From NCBI GenBank assembly GCA_024693925.1, contig JAILKH010000126.1, forward strand, positions 1-32,436: 32,436 nucleotides of DNA. The letters run 5' to 3'. Source of the DNA: Lachnospiraceae bacterium. GTDB taxonomy: Bacteria > Bacillota > Clostridia > Lachnospirales > Lachnospiraceae. The notes under the pieces were generated by a model that worked only from the letters and a program-made list of their open reading frames with translations, was not told where the DNA came from and made no database searches. A program made the position numbers and the translations under genes. Positions 26,013-32,436 of this stretch are shown here, in pieces (positions within the stretch are counted from its first letter, which is position 1; every line of letters starts with the position of its first letter).

Positions 26013-26621
26013 ATGGGAAAACAATCCTGGAAAGCCGGAAATATGCTGTATCCGGTTCCTGCGGTTATGATAAGCTGTAAAAGAGAGAATGAAAATCCAA
26101 ACATAATTACGGTAGCCTGGGCAGGTACTATATGCACAAATCCCGCAATGGTATCGATATCGATACGACCGGAAAGATATTCATATGATATAATCAGGGA
26201 AAGTGGGGAATTTGTTATAAATCTTGCTACGGAAAAACTTACTTATGCCCTTGACTGGTGCGGTGTTAAGTCGGGGAGAGATTATAATAAATTCCGTGAA
26301 ATGAAACTTAACGAGTATAATTCCGAATTTATTATGACGCCGGCTATTTGTGAGAGTCCCGTAAATATTTATTGTAAAGTGGAGAAGCTTGTGCCGCTGG
26401 GTTCTCATGATATGTTTATCTCAAGGGTTATGGGAGTTACGGTTGATGAGGCCTATCTTGATGAAAAGGGCAGATTTAATCTTGAAAGCTGCGGACTTAT
26501 CACATATTCCCATGGGGAATATTTTTCTCTTGGAAACAAGCTGGGTAAATTCGGTTATTCCGTGAAAAAAAAGATTAAAGCAGGTAAAAAGAGTAAAAAA
26601 AAGAACCGGGAGGAAAGATGA
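26013..26621 (+). CDS. flavin reductase family protein (FMN-binding split barrel)
   Basis: This is a 202-residue protein of the flavin-reductase-like family. The N-terminal MLYPVPAVMISCKRENENPNIITVAWAG, then SISIRPERYSYDII and GEFVINLAT, are the usual FMN-binding blocks. The tail is lysine-rich (KKKIKAGKKSKKKNREE). The role is probably FMN-dependent reduction of an unknown electron acceptor. It lies 22 nt after the HD-GYP-like gene with AGGTGG upstream, and overlaps the nucleotidyltransferase gene by ATGA. A functional link with the signalling genes is not evident. Confidence 0.85.
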   Translation: MGKQSWKAGNMLYPVPAVMISCKRENENPNIITVAWAGTICTNPAMVSISIRPERYSYDIIRESGEFVINLATEKLTYALDWCGVKSGRDYNKFREMKLNEYNSEFIMTPAICESPVNIYCKVEKLVPLGSHDMFISRVMGVTVDEAYLDEKGRFNLESCGLITYSHGEYFSLGNKLGKFGYSVKKKIKAGKKSKKKNREER

Positions 26622-27355
26622 ATAAATATATAGATGTTGTAATAACTATGGGGGGGCTGGGTTCCAGATTTCGTAAGGCAGGATATACGGTTCCGAAATA
26701 TATGATAGAAGTCAGGGGAAAAACGCTTTTTGAGTGGTCCATGATAAGTCTTGAAGGCTATAGGGATAATGTATACAGATATATTTTTATTGCTATGAAG
26801 GATGGTACTCAGGATGTAAAAGGATTTATAGAAGATAAGTGTAAGGAGCTTGGGTTTAGTGACTATCAGGTGATTTTGCTTGACTATCTTACCGACGGAC
26901 AGGCAACAACCGCCAGTCTTGCCGCTAAATTCTGGACTCCCGAGCATGCATTGTTAATATATAATATAGATACTTATGTAGAAGCCGGAGAAATGAATTC
27001 GAAAGAGCTAAGAGGCGACGGTTTTATTCCCTGTTTTAAAGCCGAAGGTGATCATTGGAGTTTTGTAAGACTGGATGAGGCCGGAAGAGTAGCGGAAATA
27101 AAGGAGAAAGTCAGAATTTCCGATCATTGTACACTGGGAGCATATTATTTTAAAAGCTGCCGTTTATATGAAGATTTATATAATGAATATTATAAAGATG
27201 CAGCAAATGAGCTTGTAAACGGTGAAAAGTATGTGGCACCGCTCTATGATCATTTATTAAAAAAGGGTGGAGAGATTTATATTTCCGATGTGGATCCCCA
27301 AAAAGTCCATGTATTGGGAACGCCCGAGGAATTAAATGTATTTATGCGGGGATAG
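26618..27355 (+). CDS. sugar nucleotidyltransferase-like protein
   Basis: This is a 245-residue protein with the nucleotide-sugar pyrophosphorylase fold. It shows the signature MGGLGSRFRKAGYTVPKYMIEV (GxGxR and PK), Gln-rich DGQATTASLA, and the metal-binding Asp in IYNIDTYV. The C-terminal part (AAYYFKSCRLYEDL-like) closes a single-domain enzyme with no acyltransferase extension. It should transfer a nucleotide to a sugar phosphate or related alcohol phosphate. The substrate cannot be told from sequence. GGGAGGAAAG precedes the start, and the gene is coupled to the flavin reductase. Confidence 0.8.
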   Translation: MNKYIDVVITMGGLGSRFRKAGYTVPKYMIEVRGKTLFEWSMISLEGYRDNVYRYIFIAMKDGTQDVKGFIEDKCKELGFSDYQVILLDYLTDGQATTASLAAKFWTPEHALLIYNIDTYVEAGEMNSKELRGDGFIPCFKAEGDHWSFVRLDEAGRVAEIKEKVRISDHCTLGAYYFKSCRLYEDLYNEYYKDAANELVNGEKYVAPLYDHLLKKGGEIYISDVDPQKVHVLGTPEELNVFMRG

Positions 27356-27359
27356 GGAA

Positions 27360-27375
27360 ATATTGATATCAATAT
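27360..27375. promoter_or_regulatory. 16-bp perfect palindrome
   Basis: ATATTGATATCAATAT is a perfect palindrome, 5 nt after the nucleotidyltransferase stop and upstream of the nitroreductase. It is a good operator candidate for a dimeric repressor, although AT-rich palindromes also arise by chance. Confidence 0.4.
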
Positions 27376-27452
27376 ATCTTTATAAACAAAAATAGTATAT
27401 ACTGAAATATGATTTGTATCGCAGAAACCATAAATGATTCGAGATTATGCTG

Positions 27453-27458
27453 TATAAT
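27453..27458 (+). promoter_or_regulatory. -10 element for the nitroreductase gene
   Basis: TATAAT lies at the centre of the palindrome CTGTATAATACAG (about 27450-27462), 35 nt before the preferred start. No clear -35 element is visible. The dyad over the -10 box suggests control by a repressor. Confidence 0.4.
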
Positions 27459-27492
27459 ACAGTACTCTCCAGATCAAGAAAGCGAGGATAAT

Positions 27493-28032
27493 ATGGAATA
27501 TTCACAATTATTGGAAAGCAGAAGAAGTATAAGAAAATATAAACCGGGAATGAAAATAAGCGAAGATCAGATAAAAGTAATGATCGATGCGGCTATTCAG
27601 GCTCCTACCTGGAAAAATTCCCAAACCGGACGTTACTATGTCGCCTTAAGTCAGGATAAGATTAATTTTATTAAGAATCAATCCCTTCCTTCTTTTAATG
27701 CGGCAAATTGCGAAAATGCCGTTGCGATTATTATTGCTGCCTATGAAACAAAGCGTTCCGGTTTTGAAAGAGACGGAAATCCCACCAACGAGTTGGGTGA
27801 TAAATGGGGCGTTTATGATCTCGGTCTTCAGAATGAAAATCTAATATTAAAAGCAAGAGAAATCGGTTATGACACTCTTATAATGGGAATACGGGATGCC
27901 GATGTTCTTAAGAGTGAGTTTAATATTCCCGATTCACAGGAAATAGTTTCCATCATTTCCGTGGGAGTACGTGAATCCGATTCCGAAAAGCCCAAAAGGA
28001 AAACTCCCGAAGATATAACAAAATTTTTCTGA
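27493..28032 (+). CDS. nitroreductase family protein
   Basis: This is a 179-residue FMN-dependent nitroreductase-like protein. The N-terminal LLESRRSIRKYKPG is the classical FMN phosphate-binding start, followed by AIQAPTWKNSQTGRYYV. The C-terminal block GYDTLIMGIRDADVL and IISVGVRE corresponds to the usual MGG(F)...IG region. Family members use NAD(P)H to reduce nitro compounds, quinones or flavins. The longer open frame from 27409 has no ribosome binding site, whereas GAGGATAAT sits directly before ATG 27493. The gene stands between a palindrome-rich promoter region and the promoter of the next gene. Confidence 0.88.
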   Translation: MEYSQLLESRRSIRKYKPGMKISEDQIKVMIDAAIQAPTWKNSQTGRYYVALSQDKINFIKNQSLPSFNAANCENAVAIIIAAYETKRSGFERDGNPTNELGDKWGVYDLGLQNENLILKAREIGYDTLIMGIRDADVLKSEFNIPDSQEIVSIISVGVRESDSEKPKRKTPEDITKFF

Positions 28033-28039
28033 TTCTTAA

Positions 28040-28068
28040 TTGACAAAAAAATTTATTAAAGCTATGTT
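28040..28068 (+). promoter_or_regulatory. promoter placed for a leaderless transcript
   Basis: TTGACA at 28040-28045, 17 nt, and TATGTT at 28063-28068 form a good promoter. The expected transcription start, about 7 nt after the -10, coincides with the A of ATG 28075. No ribosome binding site is visible before that ATG. Confidence 0.6.
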
Positions 28069-28074
28069 AGTCTC

Positions 28075-29112
28075 ATGCGTAAATTTAAATCTGTATTTAT
28101 TCAAGTCATACAATGGGGCGTTGCAATACTGTGTGCTGCCTTTATAATGAATCTTTTGACATTTACATTTTACAATCCCTGTCAGGAGCTTATCAGAAAG
28201 CAAGGTGCAACCACCGGCTTTCTGCTTCCTGACAGTAAAGGTGTTTACGGTCTGGAAGGCTACTGTATCGCAAATATTGACGAAAACGGATATGTCAATC
28301 GTGATCTGAAAAGAGCCTCAGACTATTACATAGTTACCGGCGCTTCTCACACCGAAGGTTTATTTATTCCCCTGAAAAATCGATATAGTGATATATTAAA
28401 CAGTATGCTCACCGATAAAGATGAGCTTAAAGTGTATAATATAGGCAGAAGCGGAAATTTCTTCTCAATAGTTCTTCAGCATTTGGACGGGATAATAGGA
28501 GAATTTCCCGATGCCAAGGCTATTATAATAGAAACCGATTCTCTTGCATACGATACCAAGGCATTATATGATTCTCAGATACAAGTGGGGTATGATCCAT
28601 CGGAAAATGCCAAGGATATGCTTGCAGGTTTATCAACCGGTGGGTTATACAAAATAAAGATAAAACAGGCTTTACCTCTTATAAGAGAATTACATAAACA
28701 ATATCTTACATATCAGGAAGCAAATTCCGAAAAGACTTCCTCTGATATTCTTGATCCTGATTTCTGGGCAGCGGAATATTCGGGTGACTTTGAAAATGCA
28801 CTTGATTCTTTAATGAGCTTTATACGAAGTAAAACCGATAAACAGGTGATCATACTCTATCATCCCGCAATTGAGCTTGATAAGGAAGGAAATATGAACC
28901 TTCTTACCAACCATGCGGAAGTGTATTATAAAAAGATATGCCCCAAATATGATATTGATTTTATTGATATGTCTGAGGTTTTTATAAAAGCATACGAAGA
29001 AGACTATATAATTCCTTATGGTTTTAATAATACCACTCCGGGGTCGGGACACATAAATGCTGCCGCTCATCGGATGATGGCGGAGGAATTATATAAAGTA
29101 ATAAAAGAATGA
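28075..29112 (+). CDS. SGNH/GDSL-like membrane-anchored protein, MBOAT partner
   Basis: This is a 345-residue protein with one N-terminal membrane helix (about 8-30) and an extracytoplasmic SGNH-like domain. Block I is TGASHTEGL with Ser91, and YNIGRSGNFFS gives the Gly/Asn-type block II. The C-terminal block GSGHINAAAH carries His326 and His332, but Gly323 stands where the catalytic Asp of DxxH is expected. Such proteins often work with MBOAT acyltransferases to move acyl groups onto envelope polymers, as in the DltB/DltD and AlgI/AlgX systems. The MBOAT gene follows 58 nt downstream. The replaced Asp makes hydrolase chemistry uncertain. Confidence 0.75.
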   Translation: MRKFKSVFIQVIQWGVAILCAAFIMNLLTFTFYNPCQELIRKQGATTGFLLPDSKGVYGLEGYCIANIDENGYVNRDLKRASDYYIVTGASHTEGLFIPLKNRYSDILNSMLTDKDELKVYNIGRSGNFFSIVLQHLDGIIGEFPDAKAIIIETDSLAYDTKALYDSQIQVGYDPSENAKDMLAGLSTGGLYKIKIKQALPLIRELHKQYLTYQEANSEKTSSDILDPDFWAAEYSGDFENALDSLMSFIRSKTDKQVIILYHPAIELDKEGNMNLLTNHAEVYYKKICPKYDIDFIDMSEVFIKAYEEDYIIPYGFNNTTPGSGHINAAAHRMMAEELYKVIKE

Positions 29113-29170
29113 ATTGTTGTATACAATAGTGTCTGCAATACCATAAATCCATAGTAAAGAGATAACCGTA

Positions 29171-30526
29171 ATGTCATTTTTATCAATTAAATTCTTAATA
29201 TTATTAATAATATTGATAATCCTTATAAATCTTACACATAAAGATATTATTAAGCGTATTATTCTGCTTGCGGGCGGATATGTTTTCTATTCGTTTTTTG
29301 GTATTCTGCCACTTACGCTTCTTATTGTTTTATCCCTTTTTACCGGACTTGGCGGATGGCTGACTTTTAAATATCGCAGGTCGGAAAAACATAATTTATC
29401 CAAAATCATCTGTTCAGGCTTTATAATAACAGAAATTATCGTATTGTGCTTTTTTAAATATACGGATTATTTTCCCATGCCGGCAGGTTTGTCATTTTAT
29501 CTGCTTCAAACCATCAGCTTTCTTGTTGATTCTTATAGAGGAGAATTTAAAGAATTTCCCTCTCTTTTAAATACGCTTATTTATATTAATTTTTTCCCGG
29601 TAATAGTGTCCGGTCCCATACAGAGATCCCGAAAATTTATGGAGAAGCTTTCGGATATCAAACCTCTTAACAGGGAGCGATTATCTTACGGGATACAGTT
29701 ATTCCTTCTCGGGGCTTTTCTTAAGCTTGTGATGGCAGATCGTCTGGCGGTTGCTGTTAATTGTGTTTATTCAACTCCCAATGTATACAGCGGATTGACT
29801 CTGTTTATAACTTCGGTTGCTTATTCCTTACAGCTTTTGTTTGATTTTGCGGGATATTCAGATATGGCTATAGGGGTGGCCTGTTTACTGGGTTTTGAAC
29901 TTGATAAAAACTTTAATCTTCCGTATCTTTCGACAAATCCTTCCGAATTCTGGAAACGCTGGCATATAAGCCTGTCGGAATGGCTTCGTGATTATGTATA
30001 TATTCCTCTTGGCGGTAATCGAAAAGGGAAAATTCGCACTTATATAAATACCTTTATTACCATGATAATAAGCGGTTTATGGCATGGTTCGACTATTAAT
30101 TTCTTAATCTGGGGTGCACTTCATGGATTCGGACAGGTCATATACCGTGTTTTATCCAAAAATATAAAGAAACAGATGGAAAATTCCTCCTTGTCTCATT
30201 TTGTTTCAATAATTTTAAACTTTTTATTTATTAATTTCCTCTGGATACCCTTTAAGGCCTCTGATCTTAATGAAGCGTGGATTATAATATCAAGAATTAT
30301 AACCTTGCGTCCGGGTGCAGGATATTATTATATATATACTTTTATTTTCGGTATACTTTTGATAATTGTCCAGTATATCGCAATACGTTATAATGGCGGG
30401 AATAACCCTTTTAAGCCGCTTCCCTTAAATAAACTTTGCGGGAAGATCGTATTTTGCTGCTTTATAATTGCTATTGCCATGTTTGCTTATTTCGGAAACA
30501 GCGCTTTTATCTATGCTCAATTTTAA
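29171..30526 (+). CDS. MBOAT family membrane O-acyltransferase
   Basis: This is a 451-residue polytopic membrane protein of the AlgI/DltB type. Hallmarks are FPVIVSGPIQR, FAGYSDMAIGVACLLG, the FWKRWHISLSEWLRDYVYIPLGG block, and the catalytic His305 in ISGLWHGS. Ten or more membrane helices are visible. It should transfer an acyl group, often acetyl, across the membrane to a cell-surface acceptor, together with the SGNH-like partner encoded upstream. AGAGAT lies a little far (about 10 nt) before the ATG. A terminator-like hairpin lies in the repeat element that follows. Confidence 0.9.
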   Translation: MSFLSIKFLILLIILIILINLTHKDIIKRIILLAGGYVFYSFFGILPLTLLIVLSLFTGLGGWLTFKYRRSEKHNLSKIICSGFIITEIIVLCFFKYTDYFPMPAGLSFYLLQTISFLVDSYRGEFKEFPSLLNTLIYINFFPVIVSGPIQRSRKFMEKLSDIKPLNRERLSYGIQLFLLGAFLKLVMADRLAVAVNCVYSTPNVYSGLTLFITSVAYSLQLLFDFAGYSDMAIGVACLLGFELDKNFNLPYLSTNPSEFWKRWHISLSEWLRDYVYIPLGGNRKGKIRTYINTFITMIISGLWHGSTINFLIWGALHGFGQVIYRVLSKNIKKQMENSSLSHFVSIILNFLFINFLWIPFKASDLNEAWIIISRIITLRPGAGYYYIYTFIFGILLIIVQYIAIRYNGGNNPFKPLPLNKLCGKIVFCCFIIAIAMFAYFGNSAFIYAQF

Positions 30527-30539
30527 CATTAAAATTTGG

Positions 30540-30720
30540 TTGCCTTGCGTTCGAATCCCTTTATGTGCATGAAAAAAGGATGCCTTTGGCATCCCTTTTT
30601 ATATTAGCGGTAAGTCATAAGGAATCCTCCCCCTTTGTGGGTCCCTTCTTATGACAAATTGTCGCAGCCATTAAGAATTCTGCTTCGCAGAATGGCTGCT
30701 CCGCGCAGACGGAGGGATTC
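30540..30720. repeat. GC-rich hairpin repeat, copy 1
   Basis: This 181-bp unit is nearly identical to 30798-30979. It contains, in order, a GTTCGAATCCCT end and a terminator-like hairpin GGATGCC/GGCATCC flanked by an A run and a T run (30572-30600). A hairpin closed by GTCATAAG/CTTATGAC (30613-30654) and a bulged stem GCAGCC..ATTCTGC/GCAGAAT..GGCTGC (30664-30699) follow. It ends with GGAGGGATTC and lacks the final GAA needed for a full inverted end. No coding frame is supported. The T run probably also terminates the MBOAT transcript. Confidence 0.85.
30578..30600 (+). terminator. terminator hairpin in repeat copy 1
   Basis: GGATGCC, a TTT loop and GGCATCC are followed by CTTTTT and preceded by six A. 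It could therefore work in both directions. It lies about 50 nt after the MBOAT stop. Confidence 0.65.
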
Positions 30721-30797
30721 CCACCGGCGGCTCTGCCGCCTTTCAGGCCGGCTTCGGCACGAAAGCTCCACCGGAGCTTTCTAAGCTGCTTCGCACC
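30721..30797. repeat. GC-rich spacer of small hairpins between repeat copies
   Basis: The 77-nt spacer is made almost wholly of short inverted repeats: GGCGG-CTCTG-CCGCC (30726-30740), GCCGG-CTTCGG-type (about 30757-30769) and AAAGCTCC-ACC-GGAGCTTT (30762-30780). Its GC content is far above that of the surrounding genes. Confidence 0.7.
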
Positions 30798-30979
30798 TTG
30801 CCTTGCGTTCGAATCCCTTTATGTGCACGAAAAAAGGATGCCGGAAGGCATCCCTTTTTATATTAGCGGTAAGTCATAAGGAATCCTCCCCCTTTGTGGG
30901 TCCCTCCTTATGACAAATTGTCGCAGCCATTAAGAATTCTGCTTCGCAGAATGGCTGCTCCGCGCAGACGGAGGGATTC
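30798..30979. repeat. GC-rich hairpin repeat, copy 2
   Basis: This copy differs from copy 1 by only a few bases: a T to C before the A run, loop TTT replaced by GGAA in the GGATGCC hairpin, and one T to C that turns a G-U pair of the GTCATAAGG stem into G-C. All stems are kept. With the next two bases it has perfect 11-bp terminal inverted repeats, TTCGAATCCCT and AGGGATTCGAA. These resemble a tRNA T-arm, but no tRNA fold is present. It may be a mobile palindromic element of the MITE or REP kind. Confidence 0.85.
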
Positions 30980-31225
30980 GAATACAATTCATTTTTAGAA
31001 ATGTAGTAAAATCAATGGTTTCAGAGAGTGCTGTTTCGTAAAAGTCATAATTTGTCATAAATCTGACTACTTTCATATTAAAGTGATTGTTCACACGATT
31101 TTATTCTGTGTGTATAATTGATTTAATTCTTTCTTGATTTTCTCATGTATAGTGCTACAATTAAAGTAAACATACACACTATATCATATTTGTGTGAATA
31201 AATACTTTAATCAGAGGGTGATCCC
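30980..31225 (+). promoter_or_regulatory. promoter region of the AbiE pair
   Basis: Two candidate promoters lie here: TTCACA 31090-31095, 17 nt, TATAAT 31113-31118; and TTGATT 31134-31139, 16 nt, TACAAT 31156-31161. The half sites TTCACAC (31090-31096) and GTGTGAA (about 31192-31198) form a widely spaced inverted repeat. With related CACAC/GTGTG words around it, this could be the operator for the AbiEi antitoxin, which in known systems represses its own operon. Confidence 0.5.
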
Positions 31226-31768
31226 ATGCTTTTAACTTATCAAGAATGCCTGGATAAATATGGAAGTGACTATCAGCTAAAAAAAGAAATCACCGGTGGA
31301 ACTATTTTTATGAAAGAAAAAGGAATCTACTCCACCAAACGAAATGTTTCGGAAATAGATGTAATCTTGCGGAAATACCCCAAAACGGTATGTACCGGGA
31401 AAAGTGCTTTTTACTACCATTCCCTGACCGATGTGATCCCGGATCATTATTACCTTGCAACCAGACGAACAGATACAAGGATAAAGGATTCCCGCATTAT
31501 ACAGTCCTTCCTTAAGGATGAGATATTTGATGCCGGCATTACAGAGATACAATATAACAATTCCAACATCCGAATATATGACAAGGAACGTATGCTGATC
31601 GAACTTATGAGATTTAAGACCAAGATATCTATGGACTATTATAAAGAGATCATCAATAACTACCGTAAAATTTCCTTCGAGCTTGATTTCGGAATCGTCG
31701 AGGATTACGCCGCTATGTTCAAAAACGGTGCAAAACTTATGAATATGATACAGCTGGAGGTACTTTAA
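31226..31768 (+). CDS. abiEi: AbiEi-family antitoxin
   Basis: This is a 180-residue protein of the type IV toxin-antitoxin AbiEi family. The N-terminal 90 residues form a winged-helix-like region (LTYQECLDKYGS, EKGIYSTKRNVSEIDVILRKYPKTVCTGKSAFYYHSLTDVIP read in pieces), followed by the RIYDKERMLIELMRFKTKISMDYYKE block typical of the C-terminal domain. In characterised pairs it counteracts AbiEii and binds the operon promoter. AGAGGGTGATCCC precedes the start, and the stop overlaps the toxin ATG by one base. Confidence 0.85.
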   Translation: MLLTYQECLDKYGSDYQLKKEITGGTIFMKEKGIYSTKRNVSEIDVILRKYPKTVCTGKSAFYYHSLTDVIPDHYYLATRRTDTRIKDSRIIQSFLKDEIFDAGITEIQYNNSNIRIYDKERMLIELMRFKTKISMDYYKEIINNYRKISFELDFGIVEDYAAMFKNGAKLMNMIQLEVL

Positions 31769-32436
31769 TGAACCTGTATGAAGAAATAGAAAAAATCAAG
31801 GTGTCAGGATATAGTGAACAGAACGCCCAGTCAAAGCTTGGACAGGACATCGTGCTGAAGGCAATAGCTGACAGCGGTATGGCACGAAACGCCACAATAA
31901 AAGGTGGCGTTGTCATGAGAAGTATTTCCGGTAATGCCCGTCGTGCCACTCAGGATCTTGATCTGGATTTTATCAGATATTCTATATCCGATGATTCCAT
32001 TCGCAAATTTGTGGAAAAGCTTAACTGCATCGATGGGCTGACCATAAAACTTGACGATAAGATTATAGAACTCAACCATCAGGATTACAAAGGAAAGAGA
32101 ATCTTCATCTCCGTCACTGATACAGAGGGAACCTCTATATCCCTGAAAATGGATTTGGGCGTGCATAACGACCTCTCCATCGAGCAGGATGAATATGCTT
32201 TTGACGTGGGCTTTCAGGAGGATGCCATAAGCCTTCTCATTAACTCTCCGGCACAGATGATCACTGAAAAGCTCAAATCCATGGTAAGATTTGGGGTTCG
32301 CAATACCCGATATAAGGATGTCTATGATATCTGCTATCTGAGTGAGCGAGTAAAAATGGAACAGCTGAAGGACTGCATCCAAAAGTATATCTTCGATGAT
32401 GCTACACTGCGAAATGTTTCTGATATGAAAGCAATA
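31768..32436 (+). CDS. abiEii: AbiEii-family nucleotidyltransferase toxin, 3' end outside window
   Basis: The frame opens at ATG 31768, overlapping the antitoxin stop, with GGAGG at 31756-31760, and is still open at the window end (223 codons). The nucleotidyltransferase motif GGVVMRSISG, then RRATQDLDLDF with the metal-binding acidic residues, and the Lys in MITEKLKSMVRFG mark it as an AbiEii/AbiGii toxin. Known members transfer nucleotides to RNA and stop growth on phage infection. The C-terminal part is missing only because of the window edge. Confidence 0.88.
   Translation, partial: MNLYEEIEKIKVSGYSEQNAQSKLGQDIVLKAIADSGMARNATIKGGVVMRSISGNARRATQDLDLDFIRYSISDDSIRKFVEKLNCIDGLTIKLDDKIIELNHQDYKGKRIFISVTDTEGTSISLKMDLGVHNDLSIEQDEYAFDVGFQEDAISLLINSPAQMITEKLKSMVRFGVRNTRYKDVYDICYLSERVKMEQLKDCIQKYIFDDATLRNVSDMKAI

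Noticed and set aside
30544-30560. T-arm-like GTTCGAATCCC suggesting a tRNA gene
   Set aside because: No acceptor, D or anticodon stems can be formed around it in either copy; it is the end of the repeat element.
30436-30654. 72-residue plus-strand frame over the MBOAT end and repeat
   Set aside because: It overlaps the MBOAT gene out of frame and runs into the hairpin repeat.
31831-32382. 183-residue minus-strand frame opposite the AbiEii gene
   Set aside because: It is the antisense shadow of a clear AbiEii coding sequence and has no ribosome binding site.
1-32436. CRISPR array, rRNA or intact insertion sequence
   Set aside because: No regularly spaced direct repeats of CRISPR size, no rRNA-like sequence and no transposase frame were seen; the only repeats are the two hairpin units near 30.5-31.0 kb.

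Overview
The window looks like a chromosomal segment of an AT-rich, low-GC Firmicute, most likely a gut or rumen Lachnospiraceae (Butyrivibrio/Roseburia-like). This rests on codon use, AGGAGG-type ribosome binding sites, TTGACA/TATAAT-type promoters and the families present: DUF4422, MBOAT plus SGNH, AbiE, a Reg_prop hybrid kinase and the carboxyspermidine operon. The lineage is an inference from family content, not a database result.

Layout. (1) 1-1400 is a gene graveyard: the end of a RelE/ParE-like toxin, a strong terminator, a DUF4143 ATPase remnant with an internal deletion, and an alpha/beta-hydrolase remnant fused to the tail of an XRE-type regulator. (2) 1411-2265 is an intact DUF1835-type protein, followed by about 450 bp of mostly empty DNA. 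(3) 2714-7723 is a tight operon: esterase-like hydrolase, MoxR ATPase, DUF58 protein and membrane transglutaminase. (4) 7758-8786, on the minus strand, is a lone DUF4422 protein. (5) 8960-9366 is a promoter, an unassigned structured RNA and a strong terminator, placed just ahead of speA. (6) 9413-16204 is a polyamine operon: SpeA, SpeE, carboxy(nor)spermidine dehydrogenase, carboxy(nor)spermidine decarboxylase, AguA and AguB. It makes putrescine from arginine through agmatine and N-carbamoylputrescine, then spermidine by the carboxyspermidine route. A spermidine synthase homologue is present without a visible SpeD. (7) 16342-27355 is a probable long operon for signalling: an HD-GYP protein with an ECF-S-like membrane region, a periplasmic beta-propeller hybrid histidine kinase with REC and HPt domains, a two-receiver response regulator, a second HD-GYP protein with lost metal ligands and a duplicated C-terminal domain, a flavin reductase and a nucleotidyltransferase. 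No GGDEF protein is present. (8) 27493-28032 is a nitroreductase. (9) 28075-30526 is an SGNH-like protein and an MBOAT O-acyltransferase, with a promoter placed so that the first transcript should be leaderless. (10) 30540-30979 is a tandem pair of about 181-bp GC-rich hairpin repeats. (11) 31226 to the window end is an AbiE-type toxin-antitoxin or phage-abortive pair; the toxin gene runs off the edge.

The strongest candidates for something undescribed are the structured RNA before the polyamine operon, which has a visible antiterminator/terminator alternative, and the two-HD-GYP signalling cassette with its degenerate member. The structured hairpin repeat beside the AbiE locus comes next.
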